The notes below the pieces were generated by a model, which made no database searches, had not been told where the DNA came from, and saw nothing but the letters and a program-made list of their open reading frames with translations. Position numbers and translations under genes: made by a program. A stretch of DNA of 11,429 bases. Origin: Candidatus Omnitrophota bacterium (GTDB taxonomy: Bacteria; Omnitrophota; Gorgyraeia; Gorgyraeales; Gorgyraeaceae). Shown here one piece after another: positions 1 through 5,661 of this stretch. The DNA is taken from assembly GCA_020057645.1 (NCBI GenBank), contig JAGVFL010000094.1, positions 1-11,429 of the forward strand, written 5' to 3'. Within the stretch, counting starts at the first letter, position 1; the number at the start of each line of letters is the position of its first letter.

Positions 1-60
1 AAGACTTTTGCGGCACAAGCGAAATAGATAGTTGTATTATTTTTCAGGCAGGGTAACCGC
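1..60. other. Window edge, nothing callable
   Basis: These 60 bases lie downstream of the DUF151 gene on the minus strand. I see no start codon with a ribosome-binding site, no tRNA fold and no clear hairpin plus T-run terminator. Whether the operon continues beyond the edge cannot be judged. Confidence 0.5.
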
Positions 61-468
61 TTATTCTGTGCTGTTCGAGATATTTTCCAATACCCCTTCT
101 TCTGCGAATATAGGCGCCTTGGCCCGTATGGCTATCGCGATGCTGTCGCTCGGCCTTGCGTCTACCTCTTCTGTGCGGCTGTCCACTAATATGATAAGTT
201 TTGCAAAAAATGTATTGTTTTCTAATTTAGTAATGATTATTTTGTCTATCTTTGCGCCCAGCTGAGTTATTGCGTTGTAAAATAAATCGTGCGTCATGGG
301 TCTTGGAGGATTTACGCCGCTTATCTTCATTTTGATGGCAGTAACTTCCATTATGCCTATCACGATGGGCAATATGCGCTCGCCCTCTTTTTCCTTGAGC
401 ACAATAACCTGCTCGCCTCTATTCTCGTCTATCCTTATTTTATTCAATTCCATTTCTACAATAGCCAT
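61..468 (-). CDS. DUF151 / bifunctional nuclease (BFN) family protein
   Basis: A 135-residue protein of the DUF151 (BFN) family. Seen: an N-terminal MELNKIRIDE strand, then VIVLKEKEGERILPIVIG, PPRPMTHDLFYN and VDARPSDSIAIAIRAKAPIF, which are the family's conserved blocks in the usual order. Family knowledge: related proteins have been reported with DNase/RNase activity in plants and bacteria, but the role of most bacterial members is unsettled, so no substrate is assigned. The ATG at 468 was chosen; an ATG at 453 (starting MELNK) is equally plausible, and a longer TTG start at 507 is unlikely because that TTG forms part of a promoter-like TTGACA. Neither ATG has a good Shine-Dalgarno. It is the last gene seen in the operon, 57 bp after the protease gene, and it may be transcribed separately. 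A functional link to the hydrogenase is not supported. Confidence 0.9.
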   Translation of the reverse strand: MAIVEMELNKIRIDENRGEQVIVLKEKEGERILPIVIGIMEVTAIKMKISGVNPPRPMTHDLFYNAITQLGAKIDKIIITKLENNTFFAKLIILVDSRTEEVDARPSDSIAIAIRAKAPIFAEEGVLENISNSTE

Positions 469-480
469 AGTAAGAGAAAG

Positions 481-507
481 ATTATCACATGAATACCCTA
501 TTGTCAA
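481..507 (-). promoter_or_regulatory. Putative sigma70-type promoter for the DUF151 gene
   Basis: On the minus strand TTGACA (507-502) is followed by a 15-bp spacer and GATAAT (486-481), with an upstream TG giving an extended -10 (TGTGATAAT). The expected transcription start falls about 5-8 bases before the ATG at 468, which would give a nearly leaderless mRNA and would fit the absence of a Shine-Dalgarno there. The spacer is shorter than the preferred 17 bp, so this is a suggestion only. Confidence 0.4.
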
Positions 508-524
508 GAAGGCGGCAAAATAAG

Positions 525-553
525 GTTACACTCTGACAATGTCAGTTTGTAAC
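525..553. repeat. Palindromic repeat family A, copy 1
   Basis: A 29-bp imperfect palindrome, 14-base arms around a single central base, with 12 of 14 positions paired. The core TGACAATGTCAG is shared with the copies at 7513-7545 and 11103-11137. The stretch from 533 to 550 matches the copy at 7513-7545 almost exactly. It overlaps the 3' end of the protease gene: the last residues of that protein (QTDIVRV) and its TAA stop (528-526) are encoded by the repeat. Confidence 0.8.
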
Positions 554-1002
554 ATTAGAAACATTTTGTAGAGACTGTCTAATGATACTTTAATGCAAGG
601 GCTCAAGCCTTCGCCTAATTTATTTGACTCTGGCTTTATTCCCAATATGTAAATATCCGCCTTAGTGGATTCTTTCAGGTATTCTATCAATAATTTCGGA
701 GAAACATCGTGCGTTGAAATCTTTCCGGAACGCAGGTCTTCTCCTGAAAAAATCTTTATTTCTCCGGGTTCTCCTTCAAAATAGATGGCATCTACCATGA
801 CAATTGTATCGGGCTTTAATCCGGTCACAACACCTGTCCAGTTCTCAGGAGCAGTACCTGCGTCTATAACTTCATAGGGCACCCTGCCTTTTATCATCCC
901 GGCAAGATGCGGGCCAGCGCCGTCATCTCCGCGTTCAGGGTTTCCTACGCAAAGAATAACGACCTTGCCTTTTAACATATTTTTTAAATTTAACATTAAC
1001 AT
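526..1002 (-). CDS. hycI: HycI-type [NiFe] hydrogenase maturation endopeptidase
   Basis: A 158-residue cytoplasmic protease of the HycI/HyaD family, which removes the C-terminal extension of [NiFe] hydrogenase large subunits after nickel insertion. Seen: CVGNPERGDDGAGP (residues 18-31), VIDAGTAPEN (45-54), MVDA (69-72), PGEIKIF and STHDVSP (96-102). By alignment with E. coli HycI, the nickel-sensing ligands would be Asp27, Asp71 and His98, all present. The length is close to E. coli HycI (156 residues). The start is uncertain: in-frame ATGs lie at 1002, 996 and 978, none with a clear Shine-Dalgarno, and the 978 start (MLKGKVVILCVGN) fits family N-termini best. The last seven or so residues come from a palindromic repeat. 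Its natural target is the large subunit encoded at 7540-8727, which has a cleavable 36-residue tail. Confidence 0.95.
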   Translation of the reverse strand: MLMLNLKNMLKGKVVILCVGNPERGDDGAGPHLAGMIKGRVPYEVIDAGTAPENWTGVVTGLKPDTIVMVDAIYFEGEPGEIKIFSGEDLRSGKISTHDVSPKLLIEYLKESTKADIYILGIKPESNKLGEGLSPCIKVSLDSLYKMFLMLQTDIVRV

Positions 1003-1014
1003 GGCGCATAAATA

Positions 1015-1056
1015 TGTAAGTTTACATTTTCAGCAATACTCGTTTGTAAACTTACA
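1015..1056. repeat. Hairpin in the HycF-HycI gap
   Basis: Perfect 12-base arms (1015-1026 and 1045-1056, core GTAAGTTTACA / TGTAAACTTAC) flank an 18-base loop. It starts one base after the HycF stop codon in the direction of transcription. The loop and right arm (CAATACTCGTTTGTAAAC) resemble family A loosely, so it may be a diverged member. No T-run follows on the minus strand, so it is not a canonical intrinsic terminator; an mRNA-stabilising or processing element is possible. Confidence 0.65.
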
Positions 1057-1057
1057 A

Positions 1058-1657
1058 TTAGGTATTGAGCGTTACTTCTCTGCGGCATTTTGGACAAAGC
1101 ACTTTAATTCTATCTTGGCGAGTCAGGTCTTCCTGTTTTTTAATATCAAGGTATGCTAATTTCAATTCCTTTAAAGCGGATAAATATGATGTAGGGCTTG
1201 AATAAGCTAAAGGCCCAAGTTTTTTTGCAACCCAGGCCAAGTGGTCATTTGCTCCTATCACACAGCCGCAGCCTTCGCATAAAGTCAGTTCTTTTTCAAC
1301 AGCTTCTATTGCCTGGCTCCTGTCAAATATTGCCAGATCAAACTTATTGGAAAGTTTTATGCCCTCATGGGTAATACACGCTGCCTGGCATTGCCCGCAG
1401 AATATGCAGGAATCATAATGTAACTCTAGTCTTCTCAATGGAATTTCCGAATCAGAAATGTCTTTTACTTCTATGCAGCCTGTAGGGCAAACCTCTGCGC
1501 ATGCCTTGCACCCCACGCACCCGTCTTTAGAATACTCGGGTTTACCCCTGAAGCGCTTTTCAGGCACGTGCGGCTCTGCAGGAAATTTCGTAGTATAAGG
1601 CCCTTTTATTAACGCTGTTATAGCTTCTTTTAATTCTCTTAATTTTGGATATTGCAT
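1058..1657 (-). CDS. HycF/HyfH-like 2[4Fe-4S] hydrogenase subunit
   Basis: A 199-residue NuoI-family electron-transfer subunit, peripheral to the membrane on the cytoplasmic side. Seen: two [4Fe-4S] motifs with Cys47/50/53/57 and Cys84/87/90/94. These clusters normally carry electrons to the proximal cluster of the NuoB-like small subunit. The block KRFRGKPE before the first motif, and the C-terminal CEGCGC (127-132) with CPKC (188-191), match the layout of E. coli HycF/HyfH, whose C-terminal cysteines form a rubredoxin-like metal site. The second ferredoxin motif ends CITHEG rather than the usual C-P. It starts at an ATG overlapping the MrpG stop (TGATG), with AGGA/GGA-like bases upstream, so it is probably translationally coupled. 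It lies about 5.9 kb from the rest of the hydrogenase core, after the whole Mrp block. Confidence 0.95.
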   Translation of the reverse strand: MQYPKLRELKEAITALIKGPYTTKFPAEPHVPEKRFRGKPEYSKDGCVGCKACAEVCPTGCIEVKDISDSEIPLRRLELHYDSCIFCGQCQAACITHEGIKLSNKFDLAIFDRSQAIEAVEKELTLCEGCGCVIGANDHLAWVAKKLGPLAYSSPTSYLSALKELKLAYLDIKKQEDLTRQDRIKVLCPKCRREVTLNT

Positions 1658-1992
1658 CAGTTTCCATCCTGTTCGTATTTATCCATTACACTCTTAGGCC
1701 AAAGCTTTACGCCTGATTTATGAGCGCCTCTTGCAAGCGCGTGTGCGGCAACAGGCGAAGTAAGAAGCAAAAATATTGCCACTAGGATTGCTTTTATTCC
1801 TGTCGTGCCCAATCCTTTTAATATAAACGTGCCTAAAAGAATGCTGCATGTGCCCAAGGTAACGCATTTGGTTGTAGCCTGCAGCCTGTTATATACATCA
1901 GGAAGCCTGATTAAACCAATGCACCCGAATATATCAAATCCAAGCCCGATAACAATAAATATTATACCGGCTGCGTGCTGTAAGTTATTCAT
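1657..1992 (-). CDS. mrpG: Mrp antiporter subunit G (MrpG/MnhG/MbhC)
   Basis: A 111-residue membrane protein with about three hydrophobic helices. The family signature is IRLPDVYNRLQATTKCVTLG, which corresponds to the LRFPDVYTRLHAATK-type block of MrpG. In Mrp and Mbh complexes it sits with MrpE and MrpF in the small-subunit module implicated in Na+ transport. The ATG at 1992 was chosen over a TTG at 1995 because GAGAGGT (2003-1997) is well spaced before it. It overlaps the end of mrpF by 8 bp and shares one base with the HycF start. Confidence 0.95.
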   Translation of the reverse strand: MNNLQHAAGIIFIVIGLGFDIFGCIGLIRLPDVYNRLQATTKCVTLGTCSILLGTFILKGLGTTGIKAILVAIFLLLTSPVAAHALARGAHKSGVKLWPKSVMDKYEQDGN

Positions 1993-2350
1993 CAAAACCT
2001 CTCCCTTCTAAATACTTTGCCAGCGCAAGAGCGCCTATAAAACTCTGCAAGGCCCATGCAATCGCTATATCCAGATACCAGTCTCTCCCCGTAGGAATAC
2101 TGAGAATCGCGCAAAAACCTACTATTAAAATCCCAAGCGTATCTATCGCCACTGCCCTGTCAGCCGGGGTCGGGCCAGCCATGACCCTGAAAAGGCACAT
2201 GGCAAAACAAAGCATGAGAATGAAAAAACAATGCGCCAGAAACCCGGACTGCCAGCTCAATAAAAACGGTATCGGATATAACATTATAAACAATAAACTA
2301 GCTGCCAGAACGCCAAAACCCATTAACCATCTTAGATTTTTCATAGGCAT
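1985..2350 (-). CDS. mrpF: Mrp antiporter subunit F (MrpF/MnhF/MbhB)
   Basis: A 121-residue protein, predicted to have three membrane helices. FRVMAGPTPADRAVAIDTLG is the MrpF signature (R-V-x-x-GPT-x-x-DR-V-x-x-D). MrpF works with MrpE and MrpG in the antiporter's small-subunit bundle. The start is ambiguous: GTG 2353, ATG 2350 (TGATG overlap with the mrpE stop) and ATG 2344 are all in frame. ATG 2350 is listed for its coupling overlap, but GAGTGA upstream of ATG 2344 is a reasonable ribosome-binding site. The hydrophobic C-terminal helix ends in a short charged tail (EGRGFDE). Confidence 0.93.
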   Translation of the reverse strand: MPMKNLRWLMGFGVLAASLLFIMLYPIPFLLSWQSGFLAHCFFILMLCFAMCLFRVMAGPTPADRAVAIDTLGILIVGFCAILSIPTGRDWYLDIAIAWALQSFIGALALAKYLEGRGFDE

Positions 2351-2844
2351 CACTCGAATATCTTTTTTAGAATTTTTTCAAAAGGACTCACAATCAATTC
2401 TGTAGCCTTATCTGTATCCTGAGTCTTTACATCAATCCAGTGAATATACAGTATGCCTTTTTCAGTATCTATATCCACACAAAGCGTCCCGGGAGTAAGT
2501 GTTATAGAATTTGCCAGAAATGTCAATCCCGTGTCAGACTTTAAAGTAGTTTTCACTTTCACGATGCCGGGGTTAATCGGCAATTTCGGATTTAAAACCC
2601 TTAACGCGACATCTATATTTGCCTTCAAGCATTCCCACAAAAACATGGGCACGTAATAGCAAAACCAAATATACCTGGTTATATGGCCGAAATGATGAGG
2701 CCTGCGGCTGAACAAATCGCCTGTAATAAAAGCTACAAAAGCCGCGACCATCAAGCCTGCTATCAAATGCTGAAAATCTAAAGGCCATGTCAGAAGCGAC
2801 CACACTATAAAACCTATAATAAACAAAACTAATTTACTTTTCAT
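2350..2844 (-). CDS. mrpE: Mrp antiporter subunit E (MrpE/MnhE/MbhA)
   Basis: A 164-residue protein with two N-terminal hydrophobic stretches (residues 5-20 and 27-42), another around 56-72, and a soluble C-terminal domain. LTFLANSITLTPGTLCVDID is the hallmark MrpE block, followed by a short beta-rich segment (ILYIHWIDVK). The ATG at 2844 was chosen because it forms an ATGA overlap with the mrpD stop. A longer reading frame runs up to 2979, but its extra 45 residues only shadow the mrpD C-terminus. It is expected in the membrane arm of the complex beside MrpF and MrpG. Confidence 0.94.
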   Translation of the reverse strand: MKSKLVLFIIGFIVWSLLTWPLDFQHLIAGLMVAAFVAFITGDLFSRRPHHFGHITRYIWFCYYVPMFLWECLKANIDVALRVLNPKLPINPGIVKVKTTLKSDTGLTFLANSITLTPGTLCVDIDTEKGILYIHWIDVKTQDTDKATELIVSPFEKILKKIFE

Positions 2845-4352
2845 GGCCTCGACGCTGCCTCCAGGACTATACCGGCGTAACTTGTGCCTTTTAATACCAC
2901 AGCCACTGCACCATCCAGAAAAAATCTCAAGGATGGCAAAAGCATAAGGCCTCCTAATACGCATATAATAGCAAGGCACACCGTAGAAAATACCATTGCA
3001 AAAGGCGCCTCTTTGATATTTTTTAATTTATCTTTTACATCTCCAAGGAAAACAAACTTCTGCACCTTCATAAAAGTAACTAAGGTCAATATGCTGCCTA
3101 TTACAGCGCAAAGCCCATAGCCAAAATGTCCTTTCTGGATACAGGCAATAATGATTATCAGCTTACTAAAAAATCCACTGAAAGGCGGTATGCCTGCAAT
3201 GGCCATAGAGGCGATCAGGTTAGTCTTTGCAGTCACAGGCATCAGTTTCCCAAGGCCTCCTGTTTCTTTTAAATCCCTGGTGCCGGCTGCATAATCCACC
3301 GACCCTGAATTCAAGAAAAGTAATGACTTAAAAACCGAATGATTAAACAGATGAAATAATCCTCCTAATATGCCAAGAGGAGTACCTAAACCAATGCCTA
3401 AAACCACATAACCAACCTGGCTGATAGAAGAATACGCTAACAATCTCTTTAAATCCCATTGTGACAGCGCAAGCATAACTCCTACTATCATAGAGACAGC
3501 TCCTAAAAACATCAAGACTGTAAGGTAGCCTTGAGTGGAACCTATTATATTAAAGAAAATTCTGACCAGGGAGTATACGCCTAATGTTTTTATTAAAATC
3601 CCCGAAAGCATGGCTGAAATTGAAGCAGGGGCAGCTGGATGAGCGTCTGGTAGCCACGCGTGAAACGGGACAAGGCTGGATTTCAAGCCAAAACCCATTA
3701 AAAACAATACCCCTGTAAAAGGTATGACCCACGCGTTCTGTTTATAAGCTAAAATCCTGGCCATATCCGCCATATTCAAAGTGGATGTAAAACTGTATAA
3801 AAAAGCAATTCCTATAAATATAAAAGCTGAGGCGATAGAGCCCATAATCGCATATTTAAAAGACGCCTCCAGCTCTTCCGCTTCTGTTCCGAATGCCACC
3901 AGCGCATAACTGGCAATAGAAGCAATCTCAAGGAATACATAAAGATTAAATAAATCGCCTGTTATGATCACCCCGTTCATGCCGCAAACCATCAAAGAAA
4001 ACAATGTGAAAAATTTCGGCTTATCTGTATATTGATTCATGTAGGACAATGAATACACTGCCACAAAAAACGCGATAAGATTTACGGTTACAAGCATGAA
4101 GCTGGACAGGCCGTCCATCACCATGCAAATGCCGAATGGAGGCGCCCACCCTCCTATTTTGTAAACCAGAATCTTTCCAGGCGCGGAGTTAAGTAAAAAT
4201 CTTGCGTAAATAGAAAATCCCAGAAGCGCCAGGCTGGATATAAAAATAATGACTTCGCTTGAACGTTTTATAAATCTTCCGACAAGCGAAATCAGAAACG
4301 CCGCAGCTAGCGGAATAATAACAAATAAAGGTATGATGTCTATGGCTTTCAT
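2841..4352 (-). CDS. mrpD: Mrp antiporter subunit D (MrpD/MbhH), proton-conducting antiporter subunit
   Basis: A 503-residue polytopic membrane protein of the Proton_antipo_M family, about 14 helices. Seen: NLYVFLEIASIASYALVAF, with Glu142 at the TM5 glutamate position; GFGLKSSLVPFHAWLPDAHPA, with Lys224 in TM7; Lys255 in ISAMLSGILIKTLGVY (TM8); and GIPPFSGFFSK. These are the ion-channel residues known from NuoL/M/N, MrpD and MbhH, so the subunit looks competent for proton translocation. The length matches MrpD (about 490-510). Its ATG abuts the mrpC stop with AAGGA upstream, and its stop overlaps mrpE by ATGA. It is the second of two large antiporter-type subunits in this operon. Confidence 0.96.
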   Translation of the reverse strand: MKAIDIIPLFVIIPLAAAFLISLVGRFIKRSSEVIIFISSLALLGFSIYARFLLNSAPGKILVYKIGGWAPPFGICMVMDGLSSFMLVTVNLIAFFVAVYSLSYMNQYTDKPKFFTLFSLMVCGMNGVIITGDLFNLYVFLEIASIASYALVAFGTEAEELEASFKYAIMGSIASAFIFIGIAFLYSFTSTLNMADMARILAYKQNAWVIPFTGVLFLMGFGLKSSLVPFHAWLPDAHPAAPASISAMLSGILIKTLGVYSLVRIFFNIIGSTQGYLTVLMFLGAVSMIVGVMLALSQWDLKRLLAYSSISQVGYVVLGIGLGTPLGILGGLFHLFNHSVFKSLLFLNSGSVDYAAGTRDLKETGGLGKLMPVTAKTNLIASMAIAGIPPFSGFFSKLIIIIACIQKGHFGYGLCAVIGSILTLVTFMKVQKFVFLGDVKDKLKNIKEAPFAMVFSTVCLAIICVLGGLMLLPSLRFFLDGAVAVVLKGTSYAGIVLEAASRP

Positions 4353-4691
4353 TTATCCTTTCAATTTCTTTATCTTCGTGATATCGAAAGTGCCGTATTT
4401 CTCATAAATTCTAAGGGCTATAGAAATAATAAGCGCTGTAACAGCAAGGCCGATAACAATAGACGTCAGCACCAGAGCCTGTGGAAGCGGATCTACCATA
4501 TTAAGTATCTCTTGGTCCTTTGCGTAGATAGGCGCCCTTCCATCGAAACGATAGCCCATGAGCACAAAAAATAGATTCATGGCATATTCCATTATACCGA
4601 GCCCGACTATCATCTTTATGATGTTTCGCTTGCGCAATACGCCGTAAAGCCCGACACAGAATAACATAAGACACAGAAAATAAAGTGTCAT
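4353..4691 (-). CDS. mrpC: Mrp antiporter subunit C (MrpC/MbhG), NuoK-like
   Basis: A 112-residue, three-helix membrane protein homologous to NuoK. Glu35 in GLGIMEYAMNLFFVLMG matches the functional glutamate of NuoK TM2. DPLPQALVLTSIVIGLAVTA (68-87) is the highly conserved MrpC block. An AAGGAT ribosome-binding site overlaps the mrpB stop and lies 7 bases before the ATG. In Mbh structures this subunit links the antiporter MrpD to the remaining membrane subunits. Confidence 0.95.
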   Translation of the reverse strand: MTLYFLCLMLFCVGLYGVLRKRNIIKMIVGLGIMEYAMNLFFVLMGYRFDGRAPIYAKDQEILNMVDPLPQALVLTSIVIGLAVTALIISIALRIYEKYGTFDITKIKKLKG

Positions 4692-4701
4692 AGTTTAATC
4701 C

Positions 4702-5142
4702 TTACTTTGATTTCTCCACTATTACCAATGTCAGAAAAATAGCAAATAAGCCCACGCCTACCTTTATACCTATTGCAATATTACATAAAGGTATAATCCC
4801 TGCGCTAAATAGGTTAAAAGGCGTTCCTTTTGGCAGGATATTTAAAAAGAACGAGCCGCCTAAAAAACCCAATAGCGCTATTGATAGAAACATAAGTGCA
4901 GCTATAGATTCCAAACTAGAAGCTAAATTCTTAGAAACTTTGGAGATAGCTACATCCTTGCCAAAGGCAAGCATAAGATGCACGAAAGACAGCGCCACAA
5001 TCACGCCTCCTGCAAATCCACCTCCAGGCGAAACATGGCCGTGCAGAATAATATAAATTCCGAAAAGCAGTATCAGGCCTACTGTCAGCCGCGTAATCGT
5101 TTTTACTATCAATGTCATGCCGCTCTTTGGATTATCTATCAT
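4702..5142 (-). CDS. mrpB: Mrp antiporter subunit B (MrpB/MnhB/MbhF)
   Basis: A 146-residue protein with an MnhB domain and about four membrane helices. HGHVSPGGGFAGGVI (34-48) matches the invariant GHxxPGGGFxGG motif of MrpB/MbhF. The N-terminus (IDNPKSGMTLIVKTITRLTV) is the usual short cytoplasmic lead into TM1. It is coupled to the upstream gene by an ATGA overlap, and 10 bp separate its stop from mrpC. Confidence 0.95.
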   Translation of the reverse strand: MIDNPKSGMTLIVKTITRLTVGLILLFGIYIILHGHVSPGGGFAGGVIVALSFVHLMLAFGKDVAISKVSKNLASSLESIAALMFLSIALLGFLGGSFFLNILPKGTPFNLFSAGIIPLCNIAIGIKVGVGLFAIFLTLVIVEKSK

Positions 5143-5660
5143 TCTCTTTTCTTTCTCCCTGGCCTGCGCAATATTGCCATTATGCCTATTACAGCAGTAA
5201 ATAAGACCGTTGCCTCGCCTAATGTATCATATGCCCTGAAATCTAATATTACAGCGGTTACTATATTTACAGCCCCTGTTTTAGATACACCTTCCTGCAG
5301 GTACTTCTTTACAACAGCCATTGTAGGCTCGCCAAAACCTGGAAGTTCTTTTAAAGCCAGCCAGGCAAATAAAAGAAATACCGCAATAAAACCAAGCGTG
5401 GAAACCGTATTAAAAATCCACCTGCCTTCAATCACGAGCGGCAGGTCTTTATTGATCGTCGCTCTGATCAAAATAATTAAACACAATATCTCTACCACCA
5501 GCTGTGTGATAGCCAGGTCCGGCGCCTTAAGAATCAGGAAAGCCAGGCACAGGGCAAAACCAACAGCGCCTACAGCGATTACGCTTGAAAGGAGGTCTTT
5601 CACCTCGATCGCCACTATGGCTGCGCAGATCATGAATATTAAAAGTATATGAAGTTCCAT
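5139..5660 (-). CDS. MrpA C-terminal-like subunit (MbhD-MbhE fusion, DUF4040 + MnhB-like)
   Basis: A 173-residue membrane protein that corresponds to the C-terminal third of a full-length MrpA. Residues 1-70 contain LKAPDLAITQLVVEILCLII, the DUF4040/MbhD block. Residues 85-165 contain VNIVTAVILDFRAYDTLGEA, the MbhE block. In Thermococcales Mbh these are two genes; in classical Mrp they are the tail of MrpA; here they form one protein split from the large antiporter gene by only one base. The ATG at 5660 has GAGGT four bases upstream. In Mbh structures MbhD/E occupy a NuoJ-like position and include conserved acidic residues on the ion path. Confidence 0.93.
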   Translation of the reverse strand: MELHILLIFMICAAIVAIEVKDLLSSVIAVGAVGFALCLAFLILKAPDLAITQLVVEILCLIILIRATINKDLPLVIEGRWIFNTVSTLGFIAVFLLFAWLALKELPGFGEPTMAVVKKYLQEGVSKTGAVNIVTAVILDFRAYDTLGEATVLFTAVIGIMAILRRPGRKKRE

Positions 5661-5661
5661 G

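Noticed and set aside
1015..1056. Intrinsic terminator after HycF
   Set aside because: The stem is AT-rich and no T-run follows on the transcribed strand.
2845..2979. Extended N-terminus for MrpE
   Set aside because: The extra 45 residues only shadow the MrpD C-terminus; the ATG at 2844 has the ATGA coupling typical of this operon and matches the usual MrpE length.
4978..5652. Long plus-strand open frame (224 codons)
   Set aside because: It runs antisense to the MbhDE-like and MrpB genes, which have strong family motifs; the encoded peptide has no recognisable domain.
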